Shown piece by piece: positions 23,198-35,551 of a stretch of 64,000 bases of DNA. The notes beneath the pieces were generated by a model. It did not search any database. It was not told the DNA's origin and was given only the letters and a program-made list of their open reading frames with translations. Both the position numbers and the translations under genes were made by a program. How positions within the stretch are numbered: position 1 is the stretch's first letter; each line of letters starts with the position of its first letter. Source of the stretch: Arachis hypogaea (Eukaryota; Streptophyta; Magnoliopsida; Fabales; Fabaceae); NCBI RefSeq assembly GCF_003086295.3, contig NC_092042.1, positions 41,711,419 through 41,775,418 on the forward strand, given 5' to 3'.

Positions 23198-24837
23198 TGG
23201 TGCACAAAATTTTGATCATCAATAATGGCGCCAATAAACTTGGCAGCGCTCTCAAACGTGAATCACACTTTGTCACAACTCCGCACAACTAACCAGCAAG
23301 TACACTGTGTCGTCCAAGTAATACCTTACGTGAGTAAGGGTCGATCCCACGGAGATTGTTGGTATGAAGCAAGCTATGGTCATCTTGTAAATCTCAGTTA
23401 GGCGGATAATAAATGGTTATGGAGTTTCAGAATAATAATAATAATAAATAAACAGAAAATAAAAATAGAGATACTTATGTAAATCATTGGTGAGAATTTC
23501 AGATAAGTATATGGAGATGCTTTGTCCCTGTTGGATCTCTGTTTTCCTACTACCTTCTATCAATCCTTCTTATTCCTTTCCATGGCAAGCTGTATGTAGG
23601 GCATCACCGTTGTCAATGGCTACATCCAATCCTCTCATTGAAAATGGTCCAAATGCTCTGGTCACAGCACGGCTAATCATCTGTCGGTTCTCAATCATGT
23701 CGGAATAGAATCCATTGATTCTTTTGCGTTTGTCATCCCACCCAAAAATCGCGAGTTTGAAGCTCGTCACAGTTATTCAATCCATAAATCCTACTCGGAA
23801 TACCACAGACATGGTTTAGACTTTCCGAATTCTCATGAATGCCGCCATCAATTCTAGCTTCTACCACGAAGATTCTGATTAAGGAATCCAAGAGATATGC
23901 GCTCGGTCTAAGGTAGAACGGAAGTGGTTGTCAATCACGCGTTCATAGGTGAGAATGATGATGAGTGACACGGATCATCACATTTATCATGTTGAAGTGC
24001 AACGAATATCTTAAAATAAGAATAAGCTGAATTGAATAGAAAATAGTAGTAATTGCATTAAAACTCGAGGTACAGCAGAGCTCCACACCCTTAATCTATG
24101 GTGTGTAGAAACTCCACCCTTGAAAATACATAAGTGATGAAGGGCCAGGCATGGCCGAGAGGCCAGCCTCCAAACGTGATCAAAGGATCAAAATACAATC
24201 CAAGATGTCTAATATAATAATAAAATGTCCTATTTATACTAGACTAGCTACTAGGGTTTACAGAAGTAAGTAATTGATGCAGAAATCCACTTCCGGGGCC
24301 CACTTGGTGTGTGCTTGGGCTGAGCTTGAGCTTTACATGTGCAAAGGCTTCTTTTGGAGTTGAACGCCAAGTTGCACTGTGTTTTTGGCATTCAACTCTG
24401 GTTTGTGACGTGTTTCTGGCGTTTGACTCTAGAATGCAGCATGGAACTGGCGTTGGGCGCCAGTTTGCGTCATCTAATCTCGAATAAAGTATGGGCTATT
24501 ATATATTTCTGGAAAGCTCTGGATGTCTACTTTCCAATGACGTTGAGAGAGCACCATTTTAAGTTCTTTAGCTCCAAAAATTCTATTTCGAGTGCAAGGA
24601 GGTCAGAATCCAACAGCATCAGCAGTCCTTTGTCAGCCTCCTATCAGAGTTTTGCTCAAGTCCCTCAATTTCAGCCAGAAAATACCTGAAATCACAGAAA
24701 AGCACACAAACTCATAGTAAAGTCCAGAAATGTGATTTTAGCATAAAAACTAATGAAAACATCCCTAAAAGTAGCTAGATTCTACTAAAAATTACCTAAA
24801 AACAATGCCAAAAAGCGTATAAATTATCCGCTCATCA
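23198..24837 (-). repeat. 5' LTR of element C
   Basis: On the plus strand it runs TGGTGCACAAAATTTT to TATCCGCTCATCA, 1640 bp. Palindromes lie at about 24355-24465 and the TATA box near 24231-24239. It is followed by GACAC, the right copy of the target duplication. Confidence 0.9.
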
Positions 24838-24842
24838 GACAC

Positions 24843-25281
24843 CAAGGCCTCAAGAAAAGAAAATAACAAACCATATTCCTGTGGTGTGCATGTATGGGCG
24901 AGAGAGACGTGAAGCAGTAGGTCCTTAGGGGTGTCTCAACACCTAGCACCTTGAACCAACTGGTTCGGGAGTGTTGGCTGAAAGCATATCTTAAAGAGTC
25001 GCCCCCTCACAAAGTACTTAGCCTAAAAGAATGCAATAAACCCTAAAAGGAAAGGGGGATCAATGAATAAAGATCTCATAGGATGCAATCAAGCAAGTAT
25101 TCAAGAGCATGATAAGAACCTGAAAACTAGTAAAGGAATGAACCTAAGTTGCTATGCATGAAACCCCCATAAACCAAGAACTTGACTTCTATAATAAGAA
25201 CTTGTTTCTCTTGTTCTTTCATTCATCATTCTTATGCTTCAGTACTTGCTTAGGGACAAGCAAGCTTTAAGTTTGGTGTTG
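24843..25281 (+). other. Element B 3' region resumed, with stem-loop before the LTR
   Basis: Non-coding continuation of B after element C. It ends with CTTGCTTAGGGACAAGCAAG (25245) and then TTTAAGTTTGGTGTTG, touching the LTR start, so B shares the family stem-loop even though its LTR sequence is different. Confidence 0.7.
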
Positions 25282-27428
25282 TGATGCCAGGGCATCTTGG
25301 CCAGTTTTATTGACCTTTTCTTTACTATTTTAGAGTAGTTTCATGCATTTTCTTAGTAAATAAGCAAGTTTTGGGTAAACACACACTTACATCTTGATTC
25401 AAGCAAACATTGTGAACTTTACATGATTTCATGAGAATTATGCATGAATTAAAAGATAAAATGGATGATGCATGATCTTATGACTTGGAACAGAGCTTTG
25501 ATGTACCCTGTTTGTTTGATTTCAGGACAAAGGAAGCAAAGAAGAGCCACTTTAGCCGCCACGTTAATCTCACTAACGTGACTACTAACGTGGAATGGGA
25601 GCAAGCTTGCAGCGTTAGTGGAAAAGTTATCATCAATAACGCCTTCGAAAGCCATCATAACCCACGTTAGTTGCCACGTTAGTTACATTAACGTGGGAAC
25701 TAACGTGGAAGGAAAGGGAAGCTCCAACGTTAGTGGTAAAAGTAAATACCACTAACATTCCAAAAGGCCATACATAGCCACGTTAAGAGTCACGTTAATC
25801 CAATTAACGTGAACTCTAACATGGAATAAGAAGAGATAGGCCAACATTAGTGACACTTACCTTTGTCACTAACGCTGGGAAAGGCCAAGATTGCCTACGT
25901 TAGTGATCAAGTTAAGACCACTAACATGAATGGTAACATGGAGAAAGGGATGATAAGGCCAACGTTAATGACACTCACCTTTGTCACTAACATTGGAGAT
26001 GGCAAGCACACCCACGTTAGTGGTCACGTTAATGCCATTAACATGAGAGCACTAACGTGGGAAGAAAGGGCGTTTTGAAGCATTAGTGAGAAAGGTAAGT
26101 GTCACTAACGCCCTTCAGCTTTGGCATTCCCACGTTAAAGGCAACGTTAGGTACACTAACGTGGATCATTAACATGGAAAAGAGGGACAAGGAGCAGCGT
26201 TATTGGTAAAAGTGAGTGCCAATAACATTTGCGAAGGGCTAAGAGGTCACGTTAGTACCACTAACGTTGAAGTTAATGTGGATCAATTGGTTTTAAACAT
26301 TAGTGACAAAGTTATCGTCACTAACGCTTTTGAACACTAGTTTACACCTAACGTTAACGCCACTAACGTCCTAACTAACGTCCTACCATGCCTGACTCAC
26401 ATTCTTTCTGCAAGCAAAGCTAAGCCCACTGAAGACTGTAACTGCTTCAACTAAAGATCAAGGGCCCATATCCAAGACTTAAAGAGCTAACTAGAAGATC
26501 AGAAGAGTAGTATATATAGGAAGTAGTTTTGAACTAGAAAGGGGGCTTGGCATTATTGGGAACTACATTCTGTATATTCACTTTTTCTGCAAATTCTAGT
26601 TTATTTTCAGAATGCACTCTTCTTTATCATCTTCCATTTTCAGAGCTATGAACAACTAAATCCCTTTTCATTGAGTTAGGGAGCTCTGTTGTAATTTGAT
26701 GGATCAATTATAGTTTTCATTCCTCTTCCTCTTTCTTTTCTCTTGATTTACTAGAAAGCTTTCGATCATAAATCAATTGGTTAGTTGTCTTGGAAAAGAA
26801 ACTATCCATAATTGGATCTCCTCTGAGCCTTGGAAAAGAGATGAGGAGATCATGTTAGAATTGCTTTCTCATGTTGGACCAAATTGGGGTTTGGATGGAT
26901 ATAGTGACATATAATCTTACCAACACTTTGATTTGGAAATACATGTGGTATAATCAGTGACCATACATCATCTCTTCCCATGAGCAATTAAATCAAGAAA
27001 TTGGGCAATTGTTCAAGCTTAGAGAGATTGGGTTACCAAGGAATTGGGATCCAATCACTTAAGATTACCAAGGAGATCAATGAATGCATTGATTGAGGAA
27101 GAGATGAGAATCCTAAGCCCAATGAATCCCCCATTTTTTATCTTACCCATTCTCTTTACCTTCTGCCATTTACTTTTATGTTCATCTCCCCAAATCTCCA
27201 TTTAAGATTCTGCAATTTACTTTCTGCAATTTACATTCCGCCAATTAATTTTTTGCAATTATCAACTCAATTTATGCTTAGCTCAACTAGAACATTCCTC
27301 CAATTAAAGTTGCTTGACTAATCAATCCCTGTGGGATTCGACCTCACTCTATTGTGAGTTTTTACTTGACGATAATTCGGTTTACTTACCGAAAGGAAAT
27401 TTGTTGAGAGACAAGTTTTCGTGCATCA
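25282..27428 (+). repeat. 3' LTR of element B (2147 bp)
   Basis: It starts TGATGCCAGGGCATCTTGG and ends TTTTCGTGCATCA. A TATA-like TATATATAGG is at 26511. A dense ACTAACGT palindrome array fills 25559-26385. The U5 end carries TGGGATTCGACCTCACTC, similar in style to GGGATCGACCCTTACTCACG of the other LTRs. Confidence 0.85.
25559..26385 (+). repeat. Array of CACGTTAGT/ACTAACGTG dyads in LTR B
   Basis: More than 30 copies of an 8-10 base word (CACGTTA, TAACGTGG, AACGTTAGT and close variants) occur in alternating orientation, many paired as CACGTTA-n-TAACGTG. The array ends about 125 bp upstream of the TATA-like site. Every word contains an ACGT or AACGTT core. The sequence is unrelated to the GGCGTT palindromes but takes the same promoter position. 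Confidence 0.9.
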
Positions 27429-27469
27429 CACAGGATTATTAAAAAAGAACATTAATAATTCGAAAAGAT

Positions 27470-27510
<41 letters not shown>

Positions 27511-27552
27511 GGTCTTCATTGGATGAAGATTAATAGTTCTCATTTATTAAAT

Positions 27553-27625
<73 letters not shown>

Positions 27626-28761
27626 TGCATATAGAGATATGACCATTGAACTGACTCACTTTGAGAATTCCTAATGGTTATAATTACCGCATATTTGTCA
27701 ATAGGATATTCTCAAGATGAACATGGTAATAGAGTTTCCTTTGACCTGCGACTATCATAGTAATTAACAATGTATTTATTATATTTTGATTCCGAACACA
27801 TAATACCCTAGGGTGCTAGTTGAATGGATATTGGGTATGATTTAAATACTTGTAGAATTAATGATTTGTCAATAAGGAACCCGTCAACTCTCGGTAAAGA
27901 GTTTAAGCTCTATGATTATAATGACTGAGATGAATAAAACCTTTGCCAAGGGGATTGAATGAATGAAGAAATGAGTTTCGTATGTCATTCACAGTTCATT
28001 ATAATAATGGTAACAAGTTAGAGTTTGACAATTAAACCATACTCTAAAGGTTAATCAAGAGCTAGAAAGATGGAAGGAATTATACTTTGTTCTTCTAAGG
28101 TTCTTAGTAAAAAGAGATTCCTTCATACTATCAGGTCGTTGAGGAGTGTTTCTAGACGCTAACCTTGATTAGTAAATTTAGTATGACTAATTTACTACCC
28201 GCTTATTATTGAACCTATGGGGTGGGTCACACACTAATGAGTGTTTTAATCTTTGCTGTAGACTTATTTAATTATTATTTTGATTTGATCAAATAAATAA
28301 TTATATTAATTCAAATGGAATATTATTATATTCTTTGCTAGCACCAAGAATATAATAATAATATGATAATTGAGAATATTAAATGAGATTTGAGAATAAT
28401 TAGTTATTCTATTTCTAAACTTGAATTTTAAATTTGGATGAGATCTCAACTGATTCTGTTTCAAATTGAGTTATGATATGATTCATAAATTTGAAGGATT
28501 CAGATTTAGAATTTCAAGATATGATTTAAATTTGAATTGAGATTCAAATTTAAAATCAGTAACAAATCTCATACTATATATATGTATGCCAAGACTAGAG
28601 GAATCACAGATGAGAAACCAACACAAGGGTTTTATTGCTTTACCTCTACACACATAAACGTATGTGAGCCTAATTCTTGGAGAAGAATTTTATGGCGGGA
28701 AAAGAGTTGCAAGAGGTTTTTCAATTTAGATCAGATATCCATTGGTCAAGGAGTTGACAGT
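27429..28761. repeat. Unclassified repeat-like region with TA microsatellites
   Basis: AT-rich DNA after LTR B. It holds (TA)n runs at 27472-27508 and 27552-27622. The rest lacks a credible ORF. Its right side probably continues at 32331-32356 and 41692-41890 once solo LTR D and element E are removed, because the style of the sequence matches and E has clean boundaries. It may be an old Ty1-copia-like LTR, but I cannot prove it. Confidence 0.4.
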
Positions 28762-29133
28762 TGGTGCGCGTGTACGCAAAACGCACACTATTTTGTACTA
28801 GGGGTGTTCGCGGTGCGGTTTGGTTCAGTTTTTGAATGAAAAGTCATCCGATCCGATTGTCTAATTAAACTACGGTTCGGTTTGGTTCGGTTTTTTTATC
28901 AAAACCATACGAACCAAATCAAACCAATTAAAATCGATTTGGTTTAGTTCGGTTTGTTCAGTTTTTCAATCAATTAAAAAAAATTCTACCATACTACTTC
29001 ACAAAGTCATAACATGATATATTTAGAATCATTTATTTTTTGAAGGAAGAAATTACTTTTAGACAAATTACCAAACATAATCATTATACATCAAAATCAA
29101 TTTTACAGAAGTTAGAATGCAAACAAAGCTTAC

Positions 29134-29403
29134 CTCTACAATAGGGCCTATTCTAAAAGTTCCCATGAGCTTTTCTTTAAACACCAATGTAAGAAGTGGA
29201 ATGAGTGCAAAAGGAATCTGAATTCACTGAACCACATTGAGCCATTTATTCATAGTATCCAATGAACTTTCTGATGTATTAAAAACTATTGTAGCTATCA
29301 TTGTTGGAACAATAGCACAAACTTCTAGTAATCAATGACCTTAATCATTTCTTTATATTTAGCTTCAAAAACCCTTCAGTTATGAATTATCCTGCATATG
29401 TTC
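29134..29403 (-). pseudogene. Captured NRAMP metal-transporter exon
   Basis: On the minus strand a 270-bp exon is bounded by a splice acceptor (ATTGCAG, then GAACATATG) and a donor (GTAGAG, then GTAAGC). It encodes GTYAG.F, GFLKLNIKK and LITRS, then AIVPTMIATIVFNTSE, KWLNVVQ and IQIPFALIPLLTLVFKE, and ends near MGTFRIGPIVE. These match, from memory, transmembrane segments 8-10 of plant NRAMP divalent-metal transporters (NRAMP2-5 type, not EIN2). Three in-frame stops (at Gln, Trp and Ser positions) and a one-base insertion in the ITRS-CAI region show it is dead. An intron-bearing copy inside a DNA transposon means it was acquired at DNA level. Confidence 0.82.
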
Positions 29404-30138
29404 CTGCAATGGTTTTCCAATTAGAACTTGTAAATACCAGAGTCAATGAACTGAGATTTAGAGTTAAGCACTTACATATTGGCAACAAAAGGAGACAACG
29501 ATCCTAAAAGCTCCATACTTGTCAAATTTCTGGAAACAACAGGAAATCATAAGTAATATCACATTTACGGAGTACAGTTGGAACTGGAAGGACAAAGTAT
29601 TGTGCCATGACAGCTCAACTCTGTGCTTACAAAGTCACCACTCAAATGCGGGGACCCGTAGAAAAATAAAAACCAGCAAAAACACAACAACAATCAGACT
29701 CAAATAAATTAAAAACAAGAGCAACAATCAGCAAAAATAAAAAACAGCAAAAACACAACAACAAATAATTAAAAACCAGCAACAATATCAGCAACCAGCA
29801 ACAATACCAACAATAAAGTTATTCAACAAAAGTAATTCAACCAGCGATAAGCAACAATACTCTGATTTCAAATATGCTCCAAATTTAATTCTTCAAATCT
29901 GCTTCAAATCTAATTTCAATATCTTCCTATCAAGATCCAGAACCAGTTTATCTGATTTCAAATCTGATTTCATACTAAATCACTTCAAAAGTTTCTTTTT
30001 ATTTTATATTATTCTTCCAAAAAAAACTAATAATAAACAGAAGCAGTTTATATTATTTTTCCAACCATAACAAGCTACCAACAATACAAACAGAAGCACT
30101 TTCAGTAGTTCAAAACAGAAATTAGTCAAATTACATAC

Positions 30139-30560
30139 CTGATTCGGTGGCTCCGACTCCATATCTGACTTGAATCGGTGGCTAGGTGGGAGGTGCTAAG
30201 TTGTGGGTGGCCAGAAACGCGGCTGGGTGGTGGCGTGGTGCTGTGCTGGGTGAGTGGGTGGTGCTGTGCTACTGCTGGGTGCGAGGGTGGTGCTGGACTG
30301 CTCACTGCTGGCTGGGGTTGGGGCTTCGTTGTGCTCTGTCTGCGAGGAGGTCCTGGGAGCAGTGAGAGGAAGTTTCGGAGGCGCTAGGGGGGAGAGTTCA
30401 GCGGCGCTGCATGGTGGTGAGAGGAACGGTCTCCCCAGCGCTAGGTGGGTTCGCCGCAGGCCTCGAGAGTGCAGAGAGCGAGAGTGTGAGAAGAGAGTGG
30501 CTACTGGCTAGGTTTCGTTTGGGGGTGGGTGTTGGGGTAAGGGGGTTAGGTTAGGTCAGG
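30139..30560 (-). pseudogene. GC-rich first-exon-like block inside the hAT element
   Basis: On the minus strand a C-rich segment is followed by ATG at 30162 encoding MESEPPNQ, then a donor-like CAG/GTATGT at 30139-30133. Its base composition contrasts sharply with its surroundings. It looks like a 5' UTR and first coding exon taken from a host gene. Whether it belongs to the same donor as the NRAMP exon is unknown. Confidence 0.45.
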
Positions 30561-32361
30561 TTCGTTTGGGCCTTTGTGGGGGAGGGGGTGTTGGTTTTTT
30601 AGGGTTTTTTTTACTAAACCGGTTCGGTTCGGTTCGGTTAGGGTTTCCTGATCAGAACCGAAAACCAAACCGAACCGCAAAAAAACTGCAAACACATTTT
30701 TTCGGTTTTTTTGGTTTTTGATTTTGTTCGGTTTTCGGTTTTTTCGGTTCGATTGGTCGGTTTAGTTCGGTCCGGATCGGTTTTGAACACCCCTATTTCG
30801 TACAACAGTAGCAGTACCAGGAAGTGCACTGGGTCATCTAAGTAATACCTGAGCGAGTCAGGGTCGATTCCACGAGGATTGTGGCTTGAAGCAAGCTTAT
30901 GGTTGTCTTGTAGGTCTTAGTCAGGCGGAATTGGAAGGAGTTGTAAGTTAGATTTTAAGAAGTTAGCTATTAGGAATTACATGCTGGGAGTAGTAAATAA
31001 TAGGAATAGAGTTGAGAGTCGGATTTTCTTTGTCTTTCTGAAGTAACTCTGGTACTACTGTCTTCTTTGATTTTGAATGATCTTCTTCTATGGCAGGCTG
31101 TAAGTGATCAAAGCCACGCCAATGGTCCTTGATCTCCTCTGCTACAGAATGAACGCCAGGGCCCTTGGTCATTCAATCCAATGGAGGGTGAAGCTCTTAG
31201 CATGTCATTCTCCTGGCGATCCTACTCAAAACGCCATAGACAAGGTTGAATCTTCCGGATCAGAGAACGCTGCTTCTTGGATTCTCGTCTGTACCACGGA
31301 GACCTTAATCTCCCTGGAGATTAACTGAACTGATGTCTCGAGAAGTCCCCAACGAAATCGTGAATTAACCGTCTGAGAGATGTAAATCCATAGCTGTTGG
31401 CTCGTGCTTTTCTTCCAGGTACTCACACGAACCCAGGTAGACATAGGTGTTTGTCAGGCACGTTCGTCTTAATGTGATGAACAGAGCCAATTTGGCAGAT
31501 CGTTCTATTCATCACGATGAAGATCGTGATATACATCTTAGAGATAGATCAAACACAAATCGAAGAAGAAGAAATAGTACTTTTATTAATTCATAGGATT
31601 CAGCAGGGCTCCTCCCCTTAACCTAGGAGGTTTAGAAACTCATACTGAGGTAAAAACAATAATGAAAACGAAAATAATGTGTATCCTTCCAAGGAGGTCT
31701 GAAGACATTGTGTAAAATAACTCTTAAATAGTGAACAAATGACTAGTAAAGGGTAAAATAGTCTATTTAGTGCTAAAATCTACTTCTGGAGCTCACTTGG
31801 TGAATGCTTAGGCTGAGTTTTGATGAGATCCACATGCTATGAGGTTCCTTGGGGCATGGAATGCCAACTAGGGGATCCTCTTTGGGCCTTTGGACACTGG
31901 GCTCTGCTTTTTAGGCGCTGGACGCTTGGAAGGGGGCAGGAAGCCGGAGTTGAATGCCAGTTTTTGGCCTTTTACTCCAAAGCAAAGTATAGACTATTAT
32001 ATATTGCTAGAAAGCTCTAGAAGTCAGCTTTTCATAGACATTGAGAGCGCTCTATTTGGACTTCTGTAGCTACAAAAAAGCTCTTTCGAATGCAAGTAGG
32101 TCAGATTTGGACAGCACTTGCAATGTTTTCTTTGTCTCTGAATCAGATTTCTGCTCCAGCTCCTTAATTTCAGCCAGAAAATACCTGAAATTGTCGAAAA
32201 ACACAAAAATTCATAGTAGAATCCAAAAATGTGAATTTAACACTACAACCTATAAAAACTTAATAAAAACTACTAAAAACTATATGAAAATAATGACAAA
32301 AAGCATATAAAATATCCGCTCATCAACAGCAAAGGTTAGTCTCGATGTGAATACGCATAGT

Positions 32362-34011
32362 TGATGAGCGGATAATTTATACGCTTTTTGGCATTGTTTT
32401 CAGGTAGTTTTTAGTATGATCTAGTTACTTTTAGGGGTGTTTTCATTATTTTTTATGCTAAATTCACAATTCTGGACTTTACTATGAGTTTGTGTGTTTT
32501 TTTGTGATTTCAGGTATTTTCTGGCTGAAATTGAAGGACCTGAGCAAAACTCTGATAGGAGGCTGACAAAGGACTGCTGATGCTGTTGGAATCTGACCTC
32601 CCTGCACTCGAAATAGATTTTCTGGAGCACTAGAACTTCAAATGACGCACTCTCAACGGCGTTGAAAAGTAGAGATCTAGAGGTTTCCAGCAATATATAA
32701 TAGTCCATACTTTATTCGAGATTTGATGACATAAACTGGCGCTCAATGCCAGTTCCATGCTGCATTCTAGAGTCAAACGCCAGAAACACGTCACGAACCA
32801 GAGTTGAACGCCCAAAACACGTTACAACTTGGTGTTCAACTCCAAGAGAAGCCTCAGCTCGTGGATAGTTCAAGCTCAGCCCAAACACACACCAAGTGGG
32901 CCCTGGAAGTGGATTTCTGCATCAATTACTTACTTCTGTAAACCCTAGTAGCTAGTCTAGTATAAATAGGACTTTTTTCTATTATATTTTCAATCCTGGA
33001 TCCTGAATTGTATTTTTGATCCTATGATCACATTTTGGGGGCTGGCCATTTGGCCATGCCTGAACCTTCATCACTTATGTATTTTCAACGGTGGAGTTTC
33101 TACACACCATAGATTAAGGGTGTGGAGCTCTGCTGTACCTCAAGTTTTAATGCAATTTCTACTATTTTCTATTCAATTCGATTTATTCCTGTTCTAAGAT
33201 ATTCGTTGCACTTCACTTGATGAATGTGATGATCCGTGACACTCATCATCATTCTTACCTATGAACGCGCGTGATTGACAACCACTTCCGTTCTACCTTA
33301 GACCGGGCGCATATCTCTTGGATTCCTTAATCAGAATCTTCGTGGTATAAGCTAGAATTGATGGCGGCATTCATGGGAATCCGGAAAGTCTAACCTTGTC
33401 TGTGGTATTCTGAGTAGGATTCCGGGATAGAATGACTGTGACGAGCTTCAAACTTCTGAAGGCTGGGCGTTAGTGACAGACGCAAAAGAATCATTGGATT
33501 CTATTCTAACCTAATTGAGAACCGACAGATGATTAGCCATGCTGTGACAGAGCATTTGGACCATTTTCACTGAGAGGATGGAATGTAGGCATTGACAACG
33601 GTGATGCCCTACATACAGCTTGCCATAGAAAGGAGTGATAAAAAAACTGGAAGGAAGAAGTAGAAAAGCAAATATTCAGAAGGAACACAGCACCTCCATA
33701 CACCTATCTGAAATTCCCACCATTGAATTACATGAGTAACTTTATCTTTATTTTCTATTTATTTTATTATCATTATTTAAACCAATAATCTCTTAATCCA
33801 TTTAAATCCACCTGACTGGGATTTACAAGATGACCATAGCTTGCTTCATACCAACAATCTCTGTGGGATCGACCCTTACTCACGTAAGGTATTACTTGGA
33901 CGACCCAATACACTTGCTGGTTAGTTGTGCGGAGTTGTGACAAAGTGAGATTCACGTTTGAGAGTACCAAGTCTTTGAAGCCATTGTTGATGATCACAAT
34001 TTCGTCCACCA
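32362..34011 (+). repeat. 5' LTR of element E
   Basis: 1650 bp, TGATGAGCGGATAATTTATA to TTTCGTCCACCA. The four-unit palindrome block lies at about 32735-32847 and the TATA box is TATAAATAGG at 32961. Confidence 0.93.
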
Positions 34012-34017
34012 AGTTTT

Positions 34018-34036
34018 TGGCGCCATTGCCGGGGAT
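34018..34036 (+). other. tRNA-Asp primer-binding site of element E
   Basis: TGGCGCCATTGCCGGGGAT starts six bases after the LTR. It is complementary to the 3' end of plant tRNA-Asp apart from one G-to-A change. Confidence 0.82.
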
Positions 34037-35551
34037 TGTTCGAGTATGGACAACTGACGGTTCATCTTGTTGCTCAGATTAGGTAATTTTTTTTATTTTC
34101 TTTTCAAAAAAAAAAGTTTTCAAAAATTTTTCTTTATTTTCATTTTTCTAAAGAATATTTTTCGAAAAAGTAATAAAAATACAAAAAAATCATAAAATCA
34201 TAAAAATCAAAAATATATTGTGTTTCTTGTTTGAGTCTTGTGTCATGTTTTAAGTTTGGTGTCAATTGCATGTTTTAAAAATTTCTTGCATTTTTTCGAA
34301 AATTCATGATCTTCAAGTTGTTCTTGGTAAGTCTTCTTGTTTGATCTTGATGTTTTCTTCTTTTGTATTTTTTGTTGTTTATCATATGCATTTTTCGTTT
34401 GTTAGAGTTCAAGCATTAAAGATTTCTAAGTTTGGTGTCTTGCATGTTTTCTTTGCATCAAAAATTTTTTAAAAATATGTTCTTGATGTTCATTATGATC
34501 TTCAAAGTGTTCTTAGTGTTCATCTTGACATTCATAGTGTTCTTGCATGCATCATGTGTTTTGATCTAAAATTTTCATGTTTTGGGTCATTTTTGTGTTT
34601 TTCTCTCTCATCATTAAAAATTCAAAAATAAAAAAATTATCTTTTCCTTATTTCTCTCAAAAATTCGAAATTTTGGGTTGACTTGGTTAAAAATTTTTAA
34701 AATAAGTTGTTTTCTTGTTAGTCAAGTCAAAATTTCAATTTTAAAAATCTTATCTTTGCAAAAACTTTTTCAAAAATCAAATCTTTTTCATTTTTTTATT
34801 TATTTTCGAAAATTTTAAAAATATTTTTCAAAAATCTTTTTCTTAATATTATTTCATAATTTTCGAAATTACACTAACAATTAATGTGATTGATTCAAAA
34901 ATTTGAAGTTTGTTAATTTCTTGTTAAGAAAGGCTCAATCTTTAAATTCTACAATCATATCTTTTAGTTTCTTGTTAGTTAAGTAATTAATTTTAATTTT
35001 AAAAATTAAATCTTTTTCAACCATATCTTTTTATCATATCTTTTTATCATATCTTTTATATCTTTTTCAAAATTTTTTATCTTTTTCAAAAAAAAATTTG
35101 ATTTCAAAATATCTTATCTTATCTTCTTATCTTCTTATCTTTTCAAATTTGATTTTCAAATTTTTCTCAACTAACTGTTTGACTTTTTGTTTGTTTCTTA
35201 TCTTAAATCACCTAACTACTTCTCCCTCTCTAATTTTTGAAAATATCTCCCCCTTTTTCAAAATTATTCTTAAATTAATTAATTGTTTCAAATTTTAATT
35301 TTAATTTTAATTCTTCCTATAATTTTTGAAAATCACTAACTCTTTTTCAAAATTAATTTTTGAATTCTCTCCCCCTCATCTTCCTCTATTTATTTATTTA
35401 TTCACTAACACTTCTCTTCATCTCAAATCACTACCTCTATCCTTACCCTTCTGTTTGGATTACCCTTCTTCTTCTACTAACAATAAAGAACCTCTTTACT
35501 GTGACATAGAGGATTCCTCTTCTCTTCTTTTTCTATTCTCTTCTCTTTCAT
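34037..35551 (+). other. Leader of element E
   Basis: T-rich non-coding region like 1-812. AAGTTTGGTGTC occurs near 34251 and 34429. Each is followed by similar words (ATTGCATG, TTGCATG), so a short segment appears duplicated within the leader. Confidence 0.7.

Larger units (their letters stand above)
13681..24837 (-). mobile_element. Element C: non-autonomous relative of A and E, full length, nested in B
   Basis: Read on the minus strand it has 5' LTR (24837-23198), tRNA-Asp primer site, leader, gag-protease, palindrome array, shortened second ORF with tRNA-Cys fragment, stem-loop and 3' LTR (15334-13681). Flanking bases are GACAT on the left (13676-13680) and GACAC on the right (24838-24842), a 4/5 target duplication. 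The left LTR now starts C instead of T, so the original junction GACAC+TGG probably became GACAT+CGG. A 1.76 kb fold-back element is inserted in the leader. Confidence 0.88.
8189..27428 (+). mobile_element. Element B: decayed autonomous Athila-type element interrupted by element C
   Basis: Gag C-terminus, protease, RT, RNase H, integrase and a long 3' region run from 8189 to 13680, are interrupted by element C (13681-24837 plus target duplication), then resume at 24843 and end with a 3' LTR at 25282-27428. The 5' part lies left of the window because element A is inserted in its gag. The LTR is unrelated to those of A, C and E. Many stops and some frameshifts show that it is dead and older than both insertions. 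Confidence 0.85.
28799..30795. mobile_element. Non-autonomous hAT transposon carrying captured gene pieces
   Basis: Terminal inverted repeats begin TAGGGGTGTTC at the left and, on the other strand, TAGGGGTGTTC at the right. Target duplications are TTTTGTAC and TTTCGTAC (8 bp, 7 matches), the hAT hallmark. Subterminal zones are full of GGTTCGGTTTGG-type repeats, as is usual for transposase-binding ends in this superfamily. No transposase is encoded. The interior contains an NRAMP exon and a GC-rich exon-like block, both on the minus strand. Confidence 0.87.
28762..32325 (-). mobile_element. Solo LTR D, split by a hAT element
   Basis: On the plus strand it starts TGGTGCGCGTGTACGC and ends ATATCCGCTCATCA. 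After removing the hAT element and one copy of its target duplication it is about 1560 bp, similar in size to the LTRs of C, E and F but diverged in sequence. Flanks are ACAGT (28757-28761) and ACAGC (32326-32330), a 4/5 target duplication. No internal retrotransposon region adjoins either side, so unequal recombination between two LTRs is the likely origin. Confidence 0.7.

Noticed and set aside
13681..24837. Reading B and C as one rearranged element because of opposite-strand neighbours
   Set aside because: C has two full LTRs, a primer site and flanking GACAT/GACAC, and B's stem-loop and 3' LTR resume directly afterwards, so nesting explains the layout.
27421..27642. Open frame encoding a long YIYIYI run
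   Set aside because: It is the translation of TA microsatellites.
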